Assembly (NCBI GenBank): GCA_963700255.1
Contig: CAVOWW010000024.1
Span: forward strand, 270,048 to 334,047
Origin: UBA10649 sp963700255
Lineage (GTDB): Bacteria > Actinomycetota > Actinomycetes > S36-B12
Length of the DNA stretch: 64,000 nucleotides
Reading direction: 5' to 3'
The position numbers and the translations under genes were made by a program. The notes beneath the pieces are model-generated. The model was not told the DNA's origin, searched no databases, and saw only the letters and a list, made by a program, of their open reading frames with translations. Position 1 is the stretch's first letter. Every line of letters starts with the position of its first letter. Positions 49,089-57,895 of this stretch are shown one piece after another.

Positions 49089-50300
49089 ATGGTCCAGCGC
49101 AGGCTGCCGAGGTGGGACGAGATCTCGCCGCTGATCGGTCGCCGGGACCCCTCGCTGTCCCGCCTGCAGCATCGGCTCGAGCGTTGCGCGAGTATCGGCG
49201 ACATCCGTGCGCTGGCACGTCGACGGGTGCCGCCGGCCGTCTTCGACTACGTGGATGGCGCCGCCGGCACCGAGACGACGCTCCGCAGGTCGCGGCAGGC
49301 CTACGCGCGGGTGCAGTTCACCCCGCGCGTCCTGCGCGACGTGTCCGCCGTCGACCTGTCCCGCGACCTGCTCGGTGAGCGATCGGCGCTGCCCTTCGCC
49401 TTCGCGCCCACGGGCTTCACGCGGATGATGCACCACCTCGGTGAGCCGGCCGTTGCCACCGTTGCGGGGGAGGCCGGCATCCCCTACGCGCTGTCCACCC
49501 TCGGCACCACCTCGGTGGAGGATCTCGCTGCCGCCGCCCCGCTGGCCAGACGCTGGTTCCAGCTCTACGTCTGGCGGGACCGCCAGCGCAGCGAGGACCT
49601 GGTCCGGCGGGTGGCTGCCTCGGGGTACGACACCCTCATCCTCACGGTCGACACCGCGGTGGGCGGTATCCGCCTGCGCGACGTGCGAAACGGACTCACG
49701 GTGCCGCCGCGACTCAGTGCGCGCACGGTGGCGCAGATGGCCATGTACCCGAGGTGGTGGGCCAACGTGCTCACCACAGAGCCGCTCGAGTTCGCGTCCC
49801 TCTCGTCGACCGGGGGAACCGTCGGCGACCTGCTCACCGACGTCTTCGACCCGGCCATCGGCCCCGAGCACGTCGCCTGGCTCCGGAGCATCTGGCCCGG
49901 GAGCCTCATGCTCAAGGGGGTGCAGTCCGTCGATGACGCGGTGCTGGCGGCGGATCTCGGTGTGGATGCGGTCGTGCTGTCGAACCACGGCGGCCGGCAG
50001 ATCGACAAGGGCAACGTCCCGCTCGAGCTGCTGCCGGCTGTCGTCGAGGCGGTCGGTGACCGGGTCGAGGTCTACGTCGACGGGGGCATCACGAGCGGAG
50101 CCGACATCGTGGCCGCCCTTGCCATGGGTGCTCGCGGCACCCTCGTCGGGCGGGCCTATCTCTACGGGCTCATGGCCGGGGGCCCGGATGGGGTACGCCG
50201 TGTCGTCAGCATCCTGGAGAAGGACCTGCGCACCACGATGCAGCTGCTCGGGGTCTCGTCGATCGCGGAGCTCGAACCGGGACACGTGACGCTGCGCTGA
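49089..50300 (+). CDS. lldD: FMN-dependent alpha-hydroxy-acid oxidase/dehydrogenase
   Basis: A 403-residue flavoprotein of the lactate/glycolate oxidase family. The substrate and FMN blocks are PPAVFDYVDGAAGTE (about 46-60), FAFAPTGFTRMMH (about 100), the WFQLYVWRDRQ stretch (about 157), LMLKGVQSVDDA and the catalytic-histidine motif VLSNHGGRQID (about 295-305), then VYVDGGITSGADIV. It oxidises an L-2-hydroxy acid, probably L-lactate. ATG 49089 has GGGAAGG 6 nt upstream, preferred over ATG 49068. Confidence 0.9.
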   Translation: MVQRRLPRWDEISPLIGRRDPSLSRLQHRLERCASIGDIRALARRRVPPAVFDYVDGAAGTETTLRRSRQAYARVQFTPRVLRDVSAVDLSRDLLGERSALPFAFAPTGFTRMMHHLGEPAVATVAGEAGIPYALSTLGTTSVEDLAAAAPLARRWFQLYVWRDRQRSEDLVRRVAASGYDTLILTVDTAVGGIRLRDVRNGLTVPPRLSARTVAQMAMYPRWWANVLTTEPLEFASLSSTGGTVGDLLTDVFDPAIGPEHVAWLRSIWPGSLMLKGVQSVDDAVLAADLGVDAVVLSNHGGRQIDKGNVPLELLPAVVEAVGDRVEVYVDGGITSGADIVAALAMGARGTLVGRAYLYGLMAGGPDGVRRVVSILEKDLRTTMQLLGVSSIAELEPGHVTLR

Positions 50301-50316
50301 CGGGCAGGATGTCCCC

Positions 50317-50982
50317 ATGGCAGGCACCGTGGGTCGGTTCGAGGGATTCCCGTCCGAGGCGTTCGACTTCTACGACGCGCTCGCGGACAACAACGACAAG
50401 CCCTGGTGGAACGAGCACAAGGCCGACTACACGACCTTCGTGCGAGATCCGCTCCTCGCGCTGCTCGAGGAGCTGCGCGCGGAGTTCGGGGAGCCGCATG
50501 TGTTCCGGCCCTACCGTGATGCCCGGTTCAGCAAGGACAAGACGCCGATCAAGGATCATCAGGGCGGGTTCGTCGGTGTCGAGGACGCGATGGGCTACTA
50601 CGTGCAGGTCTCCGGCAGTGGCCTGATGGTCGCCGGTGGCTGGTACGCGCCCGAGGGTGAGCAGATCGCGCGCTACCGGACGTCGGTCGACGGCCCCGCA
50701 GGCGCGGAGCTGGAGCGCATCCTCGCGTCGATGAAGCGGACGTGGGAGATCGACGGGCGCCCGGTGAAGACCCGGCCCCGCGGGTACGACGCCGACCACC
50801 CGCGCATCGAGCTGCTGCGCAACCGCGCGCTGACGGTGTCCCGCCACTACCCGGTCGAGCCCTGGCTCGGGACCCGGAAGGCGTTCACGACGGTGCGCAA
50901 CGGCTGGCGCTCGATGCGCCCTCTGGTCGACTGGCTCGCCGACTACGTCGGGCCGGCGAACGACCCGGGACGCGGCGAGTGA
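50317..50982 (+). CDS. DUF2461 (TIGR02453) family protein
   Basis: A 221-residue protein with the family's opening FPSEAFDFYDALADNNDKPWWNEHK, the central RPYRDARFSKDKTPIKDHQGGFV and GYYVQVSGSGLMVAGGWYAPE, and the end RHYPVEPWLGT. Function is unknown. It starts 16 bp after the hydroxy-acid oxidase and is probably cotranscribed. The last 40 bp overlap, antisense, the 3' end of the small membrane protein. Confidence 0.9.
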   Translation: MAGTVGRFEGFPSEAFDFYDALADNNDKPWWNEHKADYTTFVRDPLLALLEELRAEFGEPHVFRPYRDARFSKDKTPIKDHQGGFVGVEDAMGYYVQVSGSGLMVAGGWYAPEGEQIARYRTSVDGPAGAELERILASMKRTWEIDGRPVKTRPRGYDADHPRIELLRNRALTVSRHYPVEPWLGTRKAFTTVRNGWRSMRPLVDWLADYVGPANDPGRGE

Positions 50983-51191
50983 ACTGCGCCGGAGTCTGAG
51001 CCCGGCTCGGGCCGCAGCGGCGCAGGCCGCCAGGCTCCCGCGACGGCCGTGGCGGCCAGGGCGGTGCCGATGGTCAGGACCAACGCGGCGATGACGGCGG
51101 TGGCCGTGGTGGCCGCGTCGAGCAGTCGGGCCCCGAGCACCAGGCAGGCGGTGGCGGCGACCGCCAGCACCACGATTGCGCGGTTCGTCAC
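50943..51191 (-). CDS. Small two-helix membrane protein
   Basis: An 82-residue protein with two membrane segments (AIVVLAVAATACLVLGARLL and TATAVIAALVLTIGTALAATAVAGAW) and a proline-rich tail. GTG 51191 has AAGGAGG 5-6 nt upstream, a strong ribosome site that makes this small frame credible. Its 3' end overlaps the DUF2461 gene by 40 bp in tail-to-tail orientation. Function unknown. Confidence 0.65.
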   Translation of the reverse strand: MTNRAIVVLAVAATACLVLGARLLDAATTATAVIAALVLTIGTALAATAVAGAWRPAPLRPEPGSDSGAVHSPRPGSFAGPT

Positions 51192-51240
51192 ACCTGCCTC
51201 CTTCGCACCACGCGAACATAGGGGCACCCCCTGACACCCG

Positions 51241-52080
51241 TCTACGGCTCGGGGCAGGTCGTGACGGAACCGTGAGCCTGCGGCTCAGTCCTGAGAGCAG
51301 CCCGCGCACCAGCTCGGCGTCCTGACGCGGCCACTCGGGCCACCAGCGGGTCAGGGCCGGCTCCATGGCGTCGAGGAGGGCAGCGCCCACCTCCGTGATC
51401 TCGCGGGCCAGCGCGCGGTCCAGGGCCGCCGCGGTCTCGGGGTCGGCCTGCTCGATCCGCCGCCAGGGGTCCAGGGCATCGAGCGGGAGGGTGTGCTCCG
51501 GGGGCAGGAGGTCGCGCAGCAGGCGGAGGAAGGCGGCGGTGGCGTAGTCGCGCAGGAACACGTTCGCGCTGAGGAGCTCGCCTCGACGGGCACGGCTCGA
51601 GCCGATGTAGACCAGGCAGAGGGCGTTGCGCAGCAGTGCGCCGCGGTCAACGGGTGCGGAGGCGGCGACCGCCCCGGTCCGGCCGTGCACCTGGGCGGCG
51701 AGCTCGGCGATGCCGCCCCGGTCGAGGACGACGGCGAAGTGGTTGAGGCTGCAGGCCGCGAACTCGGCGCGGTCGAAGACGGCGAACTCCACCAGCAGGC
51801 CCGACCGGTACAGGACCTTCAGTCCGTGCGCGGTCTCCCGGAACGACAGGCCGATGCCGTCGGAGTCCGGCAGCCAGGACAGGTTCGTCCGGTACTCCTC
51901 GGGCGTGCCGTCCTCGGTGACCAGCAGGAAGTCATGGTCGGACCAGCGATCCCGGCGCTCGGGCTGGGCCGACGAGCCGGCGAGGACCAGGCCGAGCACC
52001 CGCGGGTCCGCCGTGACCGTTGCCGTCAGCTCGTCGAGGTACGTCGCGAGCCGATCGAGGGCGGGGTCGGATGAGGTCAC
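51241..52080 (-). CDS. Nucleotidyltransferase-domain protein with unclear 3' end
   Basis: From GTG 52080 (overlapping the DUF222 stop, GTGA) the protein has an N-terminal nucleotidyltransferase fold: LVLAGSSAQPERRDRWSDHDFLLV (about 30-53), with the GS and D-x-D residues of the polymerase-beta/MNT superfamily. The rest (to about residue 270) is helical, like the C-terminal part of aminoglycoside-type adenylyltransferases. Family-like sequence ends near LVRGLLSGLSRR; the frame then stays open, without coding character, to 50206 across two other genes. The end given is approximate; a frameshift near 51285-51295 would give an early stop (TGA one base off frame). Confidence 0.65.
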
Positions 52081-53696
52081 GGGAGGACGCTAGCCGGCTC
52101 AGGCGCGGGCGAGTGGTCGTCGGGAGGCGAGTGGTCGTCGGGAGGCGAGTGGTCGTAGCGTCGCCCCGACGGCGAGACCCAGGTGCACGAACCGTCCGCC
52201 GACGATCGCGTGATCGCCCAGCCCGCGTGCGTCTTCAGCTGATGGTGCCGGACACAGACGGCGCCGAGGTTGGCCCGGTCAGTGGTGCCCCCGTCACCCC
52301 ACGGTCGTGCGTGGTCGAGTTGGCCGAGATCGGCCCGTCGATTGCATCCGGGAAACCGGCACGTCCGGTCACGGGTGATGATGAAGTCCCGGAGGCCGTC
52401 CGGGATCCGGTACGACGCTCGGCCGCGATCGAGCAGATGCCCGGTCAGGGGGTCCGTGATGAGGCGTCGCATGGTCGAGTCGGGATCGTCGATGACGAGC
52501 TGCCGGACGACGTCGGCGGCGATCGGCAGCGGGCCGCCGGGGCCGCCGCTGCGCATCGTGGCGGGCTCGTCGGTCAGTCCCAGCAGGGATGCCAGGTCGA
52601 CGGTGATGTCGACGTGGGCACGGATCGGTGCGCCCGCGGAACGGACGGCACCGGCACCGGCACCGAGCAGGAGCTGGACAAGGGCCTCGGTGCGCCACTG
52701 CCCGATCGTTCGATCCGGTTGACCTGCCGAGGCTGCGGCGTCGGTGCGGTCGGTCTGGGCGGCGGTGGCACGCCAGACGGGGTCGCGGGCCAGCAGGTCG
52801 ACGGCAGCGAGACACGCATGCGCCTGCTCGATGCTGAGGTAGGCGGACAACCTGGCGTGCCCGTCACCCTCGTCGATGATCGTCACATCACGATCGAGCC
52901 GGGCTGCTCGACGGCGCCGGGCCGCGTGGTCGGCGTCGATGCGGGCCAGCGTGCGCCTGGCTGAGCGTCGCGTGGCCGACACGTCTCCGCGGCGGGCGAC
53001 GGGCAGGACGGACTGCTCCAGCCATCGGCACTGACTGATGAACTCCCTGAGGATCGAGGCCGTGGGAGCAGGACCGGTGGACGCTGAGGGTGAGTCCTGC
53101 GTGATCCACGCGATGAAGCCGCCGAGCTGGGCCGCGGCATCGCACACGGCGTCTGCATGCCGGACGGTGATCTCACCTCGGTTCAGGGCCGCCTTGGTGA
53201 GGGGCAGCGGGCCGTGCAGGAGACGTGCTGCCGTGAGACGGTCATGCGACCATGCTTCGGACCAACGAGTGGCAGCGGCGATCTCGGACCTGCTCTCGTC
53301 CTCGATGGTCACCACCGCGGAACTCTCGACGGTGTGCGTGCTCACCCGCTGCCGTCGTCCGGCCACGGCCACCAGGGCATCGGCCTGGCGGTCGCCGAGC
53401 CACGCCATCGCCCGCTCGGTGGCCTGCAGGTAGGTGATGGCGTCGTCGCGGGACAGGGTCGACGGGTCCACCCGACTGAGCGTCACGGCGAGGGTCGGGC
53501 CGGGAACCGCCGCGAGCCGAGCCTCGAGGGACAGGTCGTCCGCCGACGGGTCGGCATCGAGGGGGCCGTCGGCCAGGATGTCGTCGACGATCGCCTGCCA
53601 TGTCTCGTCATCGATGTCGGTCGCGCCGGACTCGGTGACCTGCGTCACGACACTCAGGGCGTCCCCGTCGGCGTCGTCCGAGCGCGTCGTATCCAT
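52077..53696 (-). CDS. DUF222/HNH endonuclease-like protein (13E12 type)
   Basis: A 539-residue protein. Residues about 80-390 are the helical DUF222 domain (ARIDADHAARRRRAARLDRDVTI, LSAYLSIEQAHACLAAVDLLAR). The C-terminal HNH nuclease is CRFPGCNRRADLGQLDHARPWGDGG followed by RHHQLKTHAGW (about 445-490) with the two zinc cysteines and the His pair. Such genes occur in many copies in actinobacteria and some carry intron- or element-like histories; their role is unknown. The very C-terminus has three DDHSPP repeats from an 18-bp DNA repeat. A TAGCGT box lies 6 nt before the ATG. Confidence 0.92.
   Translation of the reverse strand: MDTTRSDDADGDALSVVTQVTESGATDIDDETWQAIVDDILADGPLDADPSADDLSLEARLAAVPGPTLAVTLSRVDPSTLSRDDAITYLQATERAMAWLGDRQADALVAVAGRRQRVSTHTVESSAVVTIEDESRSEIAAATRWSEAWSHDRLTAARLLHGPLPLTKAALNRGEITVRHADAVCDAAAQLGGFIAWITQDSPSASTGPAPTASILREFISQCRWLEQSVLPVARRGDVSATRRSARRTLARIDADHAARRRRAARLDRDVTIIDEGDGHARLSAYLSIEQAHACLAAVDLLARDPVWRATAAQTDRTDAAASAGQPDRTIGQWRTEALVQLLLGAGAGAVRSAGAPIRAHVDITVDLASLLGLTDEPATMRSGGPGGPLPIAADVVRQLVIDDPDSTMRRLITDPLTGHLLDRGRASYRIPDGLRDFIITRDRTCRFPGCNRRADLGQLDHARPWGDGGTTDRANLGAVCVRHHQLKTHAGWAITRSSADGSCTWVSPSGRRYDHSPPDDHSPPDDHSPAPEPASVLP
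52111..52158. repeat. 18-bp tandem repeat in the DUF222/HNH C-terminus
   Basis: Unit gagtggtcgtcgggaggc at 52111-52128 and 52129-52146, plus a partial third (52147-52158). It encodes the repeated Asp-Asp-His-Ser-Pro-Pro tail. Confidence 0.85.
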
Positions 53697-53702
53697 GCTG
53701 CG

Positions 53703-53708
53703 ACGCTA
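53703..53708 (-). promoter_or_regulatory. -10 box, leaderless start of the DUF222/HNH gene
   Basis: TAGCGT on the minus strand, 6 nt before ATG 53696. Confidence 0.5.
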
Positions 53709-53731
53709 GCCGCAGGGTCCGACACCGGAGA

Positions 53732-55114
53732 TCAGACGCGGACGCGCTCGCCCGGCTGCGGCACGACGACCGCCACGTCCCACTGCCGGCGGATCCGGTC
53801 GGCCAGTGCCTGCGCCGCCTCGGGCTCGCCGTGGTTGACGAAGACCTGCGACGGCTTGTCGGCGCAGGACATCAGCCAGTCGACCAGCTCGCTGGCGTCG
53901 GCATGGACCGAGAACGCCTCGATCTCGATGATCTCCGCGCGCACCGGCACGTACTGGCCGTGGATCTTGATCTCGTGTGCGCCGTCCAGCAGCATCCGGC
54001 CGGGCGTGCCGACCGCCTGGAAGCCGACCAGGAGGACCGTGTTGTCGCGGTCGGGGAGCAGGGCCTTGAGGTGGTGCGTCACCCGACCGCCGCTGCCCAT
54101 GCCCGACGCGGAGATGATGATGCGGGCACCGCCCCTGTCCAGCGCCATGGACTGCTCGGGCGTGGTGGCCTCGTGCACGTTCGGCATGTCGATGGCGTCG
54201 GGGCCCTCGGCGATCGTCGCCGTGCTGATCTCCGGATCACCGTCCTGGATCGCCTGCACGTAGACGCGCATGGCGGCGAGGGCCATCGGGCTGTCCACGT
54301 GGATCGGTGCGACCGGGATGCGCTGGTGGTCCTGGAGTGCCCGCAGTGCCTTCAGCAGTACCTCGGTGCGGTCGACGGCGAAGGCCGGGATGACGACGGT
54401 GCCCCCGCGCTTGAGGGTGCGAGTGATCGCCGCGGCCATCTCGTCGATCTCGGCCTCGACGTCCTCATGCTCGCGGTTGCCGTACGTGGACTCGATGACG
54501 ATCGCGTCGGCGTCGCCCGGGGGGTGCGGCGGCGAGAGCAACGGGTGGTTGCCGCGGCCGAGGTCGCCGCTGAAGACGACGGTGCGTCCGTCAGCCTCGT
54601 CCGTGATCGTCACGATCGACGAGCCGAGGATGTGGCCCGCATGGTCGAACTGGGCCGTGACACCGTCGGCGGGATGGAAGTCGACCTCGAACTCCACCGG
54701 CCGCAGCATCGCGATCGCGTGCTCGGCGTCGTTGATGTCGTAGAGGGGCTCGGGCTGCGCGTGCCGGGAGAAGCCCTTCTTGCGGGCCCAGGCGGCGTCC
54801 TCGCCCTGCAGCCTGGCGCTGTCGCGCAGGATGATCGGCACGAGGTCGGCGCTGTTGGGGGAGCAGTACACCGGCCCGTCGAAGCCGTCGCGCACGAGCG
54901 CCGGCAGGTAGCCGCAGTGGTCCAGGTGGGCGTGGGTGAGGACGACGCTGGCCAGGGTCGCCGGGTCGATGGGGAACGGGTCCCAGTTGCGGGAGCGCAC
55001 CTCCCGGGGGCCTTGGAACATCCCGCAGTCGACGAGGAACTGCCCGTGACCGGTCTCGACGAGCGTCTTCGACCCCGTCACGGTCCCGTTCGCGCCGATG
55101 AAGGTCAGGAACAT
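53732..55114 (-). CDS. Beta-CASP metallo-beta-lactamase-fold hydrolase (RNase-like)
   Basis: A 460-residue metallo-hydrolase of the CPSF73/YSH1-like MBL family that cuts RNA. Metal motifs: THAHLDHCG (about 59-67), the GHILGSS histidine (about 160), SGDLG (about 181) and the HGEPEA end. The beta-CASP part lies between about 205 and 400 with IESTYGNREHE, ISASGMGSGGRVTHHLKALLPD and SVHADASELVDWL, the motif B/C region. It probably acts in RNA maturation or decay. ATG 55114 has a TACACC box 6 nt upstream, a weaker match to the leaderless pattern. Confidence 0.92.
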   Translation of the reverse strand: MFLTFIGANGTVTGSKTLVETGHGQFLVDCGMFQGPREVRSRNWDPFPIDPATLASVVLTHAHLDHCGYLPALVRDGFDGPVYCSPNSADLVPIILRDSARLQGEDAAWARKKGFSRHAQPEPLYDINDAEHAIAMLRPVEFEVDFHPADGVTAQFDHAGHILGSSIVTITDEADGRTVVFSGDLGRGNHPLLSPPHPPGDADAIVIESTYGNREHEDVEAEIDEMAAAITRTLKRGGTVVIPAFAVDRTEVLLKALRALQDHQRIPVAPIHVDSPMALAAMRVYVQAIQDGDPEISTATIAEGPDAIDMPNVHEATTPEQSMALDRGGARIIISASGMGSGGRVTHHLKALLPDRDNTVLLVGFQAVGTPGRMLLDGAHEIKIHGQYVPVRAEIIEIEAFSVHADASELVDWLMSCADKPSQVFVNHGEPEAAQALADRIRRQWDVAVVVPQPGERVRV

Positions 55115-55146
55115 GATTCAGGTGTAGCACGCGACTCGGATGCGTG

Positions 55147-55989
55147 TCAGCGCAGGAAGAGCGCCTCGAGTCGTCGTGATGTCATGGCCAGGCCCACGAC
55201 GCACATCGCGGCGAGGTACAGGACGTGCACGAGCAGGCCGACGTCGAAGACGCCGAAGGCGATGCTGCGCATCATCGCGATCGACTGCCATAGCGGGGTG
55301 GCCATGATGACCGCCTGCAGCCAGTCCGGGTAGAGCGTGATCGGGAAGAAGGTTCCCGAGAACAGGAACAGCGGGAGCAGGACGAAGTTCAGCCAGTTGA
55401 GCTGGTGGAAGGACGTCATGTAGGACGTGAGCGTCATGCCGATGGAGGCGAACGCGAACGCCACCAGAACGGCGGCGGGGATCATCAGGAGCGACCACCA
55501 GGTCGTGAGCAGCCCGAACATCGCCGCGACGACGGTGAAGCCGATCGCATACGCGGCCCCGCGCACCATGGCCCAGGCGATCTCGCCGAGGGCGACGTCC
55601 AGCGGTCCCAGCGACGTGGACATCATCGACTGGTAGATGCGCATGTAGTGCATCTTGAAGAAGACGTTGAACGTCGCATCCGTCATCGCTCCGCTCATCG
55701 CGCTCGACGCCAGCAGGGCCGGGGCGATGAAGGCCGCGTAGGGGACCTCGGTCCCTGCGACCTCCACGGTTCCGATCAGCCCGCCCACGCCGTAGCCGAA
55801 GGCGACCAGGTAGATGACCGGCTCGACGAAGCCGGTCAGGAAGGTCAGTGTGTTCGTCGTGCGCAGTGCGAAGGCGTTGCGCAGCATCGCGGCATGGGGG
55901 CGTCCCGCGTATGTCGACGATCCCAGCCGATCGGCGCGACGTTCCGCGATCGCTGCGGCGGCGCTCAGCACCACGGCCTGGGTGATCAT
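55147..55989 (-). CDS. ABC-2 type permease, second subunit
   Basis: A 280-residue membrane protein with six helices. The FVEPVIYLVAFGYGVGGLIG opening helix pair, the YQSMMSTSLGPLDVALGEIAWAMVRG loop (the coupling helix with the ABC-2 signature) and FLFSGTFFPITLYPDWLQ are typical of NodJ/DrrB-like exporters. Its start overlaps the stop of the first permease (ATGA), so the operon order is ATPase, permease 1, permease 2. Related ATPases of this class export drugs or polysaccharide precursors. Confidence 0.88.
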   Translation of the reverse strand: MITQAVVLSAAAAIAERRADRLGSSTYAGRPHAAMLRNAFALRTTNTLTFLTGFVEPVIYLVAFGYGVGGLIGTVEVAGTEVPYAAFIAPALLASSAMSGAMTDATFNVFFKMHYMRIYQSMMSTSLGPLDVALGEIAWAMVRGAAYAIGFTVVAAMFGLLTTWWSLLMIPAAVLVAFAFASIGMTLTSYMTSFHQLNWLNFVLLPLFLFSGTFFPITLYPDWLQAVIMATPLWQSIAMMRSIAFGVFDVGLLVHVLYLAAMCVVGLAMTSRRLEALFLR

Positions 55990-56807
55990 GCGGTGAGCCG
56001 CCTCTCGAAGCGGCGCCGAGCCACGAGGATTCCGACGATGCCCATCGCCAGCAGGTACACGAGGCTGACCATCGCCTGCCACGGCTCGAGGGGCATGCCG
56101 TAGGACAGCCAGCGGCCCAGCTGGGTGGCGTGCCACAGCGGCGAGATCCAGCCGATCCACTGGACGGCCAGCGGCAGGCTCGACAGCGGGTAGAACGTGC
56201 CGGAGAACAGGAACATCGGCATGATGATCAGGCGCCAGGCGATCGCGAAGAAGGCGTCGGCGTTGGTGATGTTGGCGCTGACCGCGAGCATGAGCGCGCC
56301 CCAGCACAGTCCGGCGAAGGTGGACACGGCGACGAGGGGCAGGGCCGTCGTCCAGTCCACCGCGCCGAAGGCGAAGAGCACCAGCCAGTACAGCGTCGTC
56401 GTGAGCACGACGCGCACGGCGGCGGCGAGGAAGACGCCGTCGGCGATCTGGCCGCCCGTGAGCGAGGTCGCCCGCATGGCGAAGAAGAGCTTCTCCCAGA
56501 TGAAGCCGGCGATGGTCGGGAACGTGACCTCGTCCTGCCCGCCCTGGATGGCGGCCGCGGCCAGCAGTGCCGGGGCGAGGAAGACCAGGTAGGGCACGCC
56601 GTCGACCCCACCGGAGCTCTCGTCGACGAGCAGCCCGACGCCGAGGCCGACGGATGCGAGGAAGAGGACGGGGTTGCCCAGTCCGAAGGCGATGATCGAG
56701 TTGCGCCACTTCCACATGTTGCGCATGCGGTACTCCGTGACCCGCAGGGTGCCGCGCCATGCGCCGCGCTCCGCGGGCCTGGACGGGAGCGGGGTGCCGG
56801 TGGTCAC
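55986..56807 (-). CDS. ABC-2 type permease, first subunit
   Basis: A 273-residue permease with six membrane helices, sharing the plan and motifs of the second permease (NPVLFLASVGLGVGLLVD, PTIAGFIWEKLFFAMRATSLTGGQIADG, FLFSGTFYPLSSLPLAVQWIGWISPLWHATQL), so the two arose by duplication and probably form a heterodimer. GTG 56807 overlaps the ATPase stop (GTGA). Confidence 0.88.
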   Translation of the reverse strand: MTTGTPLPSRPAERGAWRGTLRVTEYRMRNMWKWRNSIIAFGLGNPVLFLASVGLGVGLLVDESSGGVDGVPYLVFLAPALLAAAAIQGGQDEVTFPTIAGFIWEKLFFAMRATSLTGGQIADGVFLAAAVRVVLTTTLYWLVLFAFGAVDWTTALPLVAVSTFAGLCWGALMLAVSANITNADAFFAIAWRLIIMPMFLFSGTFYPLSSLPLAVQWIGWISPLWHATQLGRWLSYGMPLEPWQAMVSLVYLLAMGIVGILVARRRFERRLTA

Positions 56808-57733
56808 TCGTCCGCCAGGCTGCGGCCGGTGAGGCGGAGGAACACGTCCTCCAGGGAGGCGCGCCGCACGAGCGAGGTCATCGGCATGAAGCCGCGGGCC
56901 ACGATCGCCTGCAGGTCCGCCTCGCCTGCATCGGTGTAGACGAGGATCCGGTCCGGCAGCACCTCGCGCCGCTGGCCGATGTCGCCGAGATGGGCGGCCA
57001 CCTCGGCGTTGCGATCCGAGCCGAAGCGCACCTCCACGACCTCGCGCGTGGAGTGCTCGCGGATGAGGTCGAGGGGCGAGCCCTCCGCGACGATGCGGCC
57101 GGCATCCATGACGACGAGGCGGTCGCACAGCTGCTCCGCCTCGTCCATGTAGTGGGTGGTGATGACGAGGGTGACCCCGGCCTCCTTCAGCCGGAACAGC
57201 CGGTCCCACAGCACATGCCGGGCCTGCGGGTCGAGTCCCGTGGTGGGCTCGTCCAGCAGCAGGATCGTCGGCTCGTTGACGAGGCCGCGGGCGATGGTGA
57301 GCCGGCGCTTCATCCCGCCGCTCAGTGCGTCGACCTTCGCATCGCGCTTGTCCTCGAGCTGGGCGAAGTCGAGCAGCTCGTCGATCCGTGCGCGCAGGTA
57401 GGCGCGGGGGAGTCCGAAGTAGCGACCGTAGGTGTAGAGGTTCTCGCTGACGGTCAGCTCGGTGTCGAGGTTGTCCTGCTGCGGCACGACGCCGAGGTGG
57501 GCGCGGATGGTCGGCCCCTGGTGGGACGGGTCGCGGCCGAGGATCGACAGCTCGCCGGAGGTGCGCTGCAGGGTGGCGCCGAGCATGCGCATCGTCGTGG
57601 ACTTGCCGGCTCCGTTGGGCCCGAGGATCCCGAAGGACTCGCCCTGGGTGACATGGAAGTCGATGCCGTCGACGGCCGTGAAGTCGCCGTAGGACTTCGT
57701 CAGCCCCTGCGCCCGGATCACCGGCCAAGCCAA
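56804..57733 (-). CDS. ABC-2 exporter ATPase (DrrA/NodI type)
   Basis: A 309-residue ATPase: Walker A GPNGAGKST (about 38-46), Q-loop VVPQQDNLD, signature LSGGMKRRLTIARGL, Walker B ILLLDEPTTGLD, TTHYMDEAEQL switch. The C-terminal 80 residues are the extra domain of the daunorubicin-resistance/DrrA group. TTG 57733 is taken as start because it fits the family N-terminus AWPVIRAQGLTKSYG; GTG 57721 is an alternative. It heads the three-gene exporter operon, and 230 bp separate it from the SOS cassette on the other strand. Substrate is unknown. Confidence 0.88.
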   Translation of the reverse strand: MAWPVIRAQGLTKSYGDFTAVDGIDFHVTQGESFGILGPNGAGKSTTMRMLGATLQRTSGELSILGRDPSHQGPTIRAHLGVVPQQDNLDTELTVSENLYTYGRYFGLPRAYLRARIDELLDFAQLEDKRDAKVDALSGGMKRRLTIARGLVNEPTILLLDEPTTGLDPQARHVLWDRLFRLKEAGVTLVITTHYMDEAEQLCDRLVVMDAGRIVAEGSPLDLIREHSTREVVEVRFGSDRNAEVAAHLGDIGQRREVLPDRILVYTDAGEADLQAIVARGFMPMTSLVRRASLEDVFLRLTGRSLADE

Positions 57734-57795
57734 CCACAGCGGAGCTCGGCGACGGCTGCGCGATGACGGCTGTCGGAGGACCTGGCCGGCGGGGG

Positions 57796-57825
57796 TTGAC
57801 GGCTGTCAGGGGTGGGGCCTAACGT
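57796..57825 (+). promoter_or_regulatory. -35/-10 promoter of the SOS translesion cassette
   Basis: TTGACG (57796-57801), 18 bp, TAACGT (57820-57825). It puts the transcription start at about 57832, just upstream of the LexA box. Confidence 0.7.
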
Positions 57826-57830
57826 TGCCC

Positions 57831-57854
57831 GTGTTCGAACAGGTGTTCGAACAG
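57831..57854 (+). promoter_or_regulatory. LexA operator (SOS box) with a 12-bp direct repeat
   Basis: TCGAAC-AGGT-GTTCGA at 57835-57850 is a perfect actinobacterial SOS box. It is formed by two tandem copies of the 12-mer GTGTTCGAACAG (57831-57842 and 57843-57854), so each copy holds its own 10-bp palindrome TGTTCGAACA. Placed over the start of transcription, a bound repressor would block the promoter. Confidence 0.85.
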
Positions 57855-57895
57855 CAGAGCTGGGGTCCGGATTCGCGGCTGGACCCTGGGCACCA

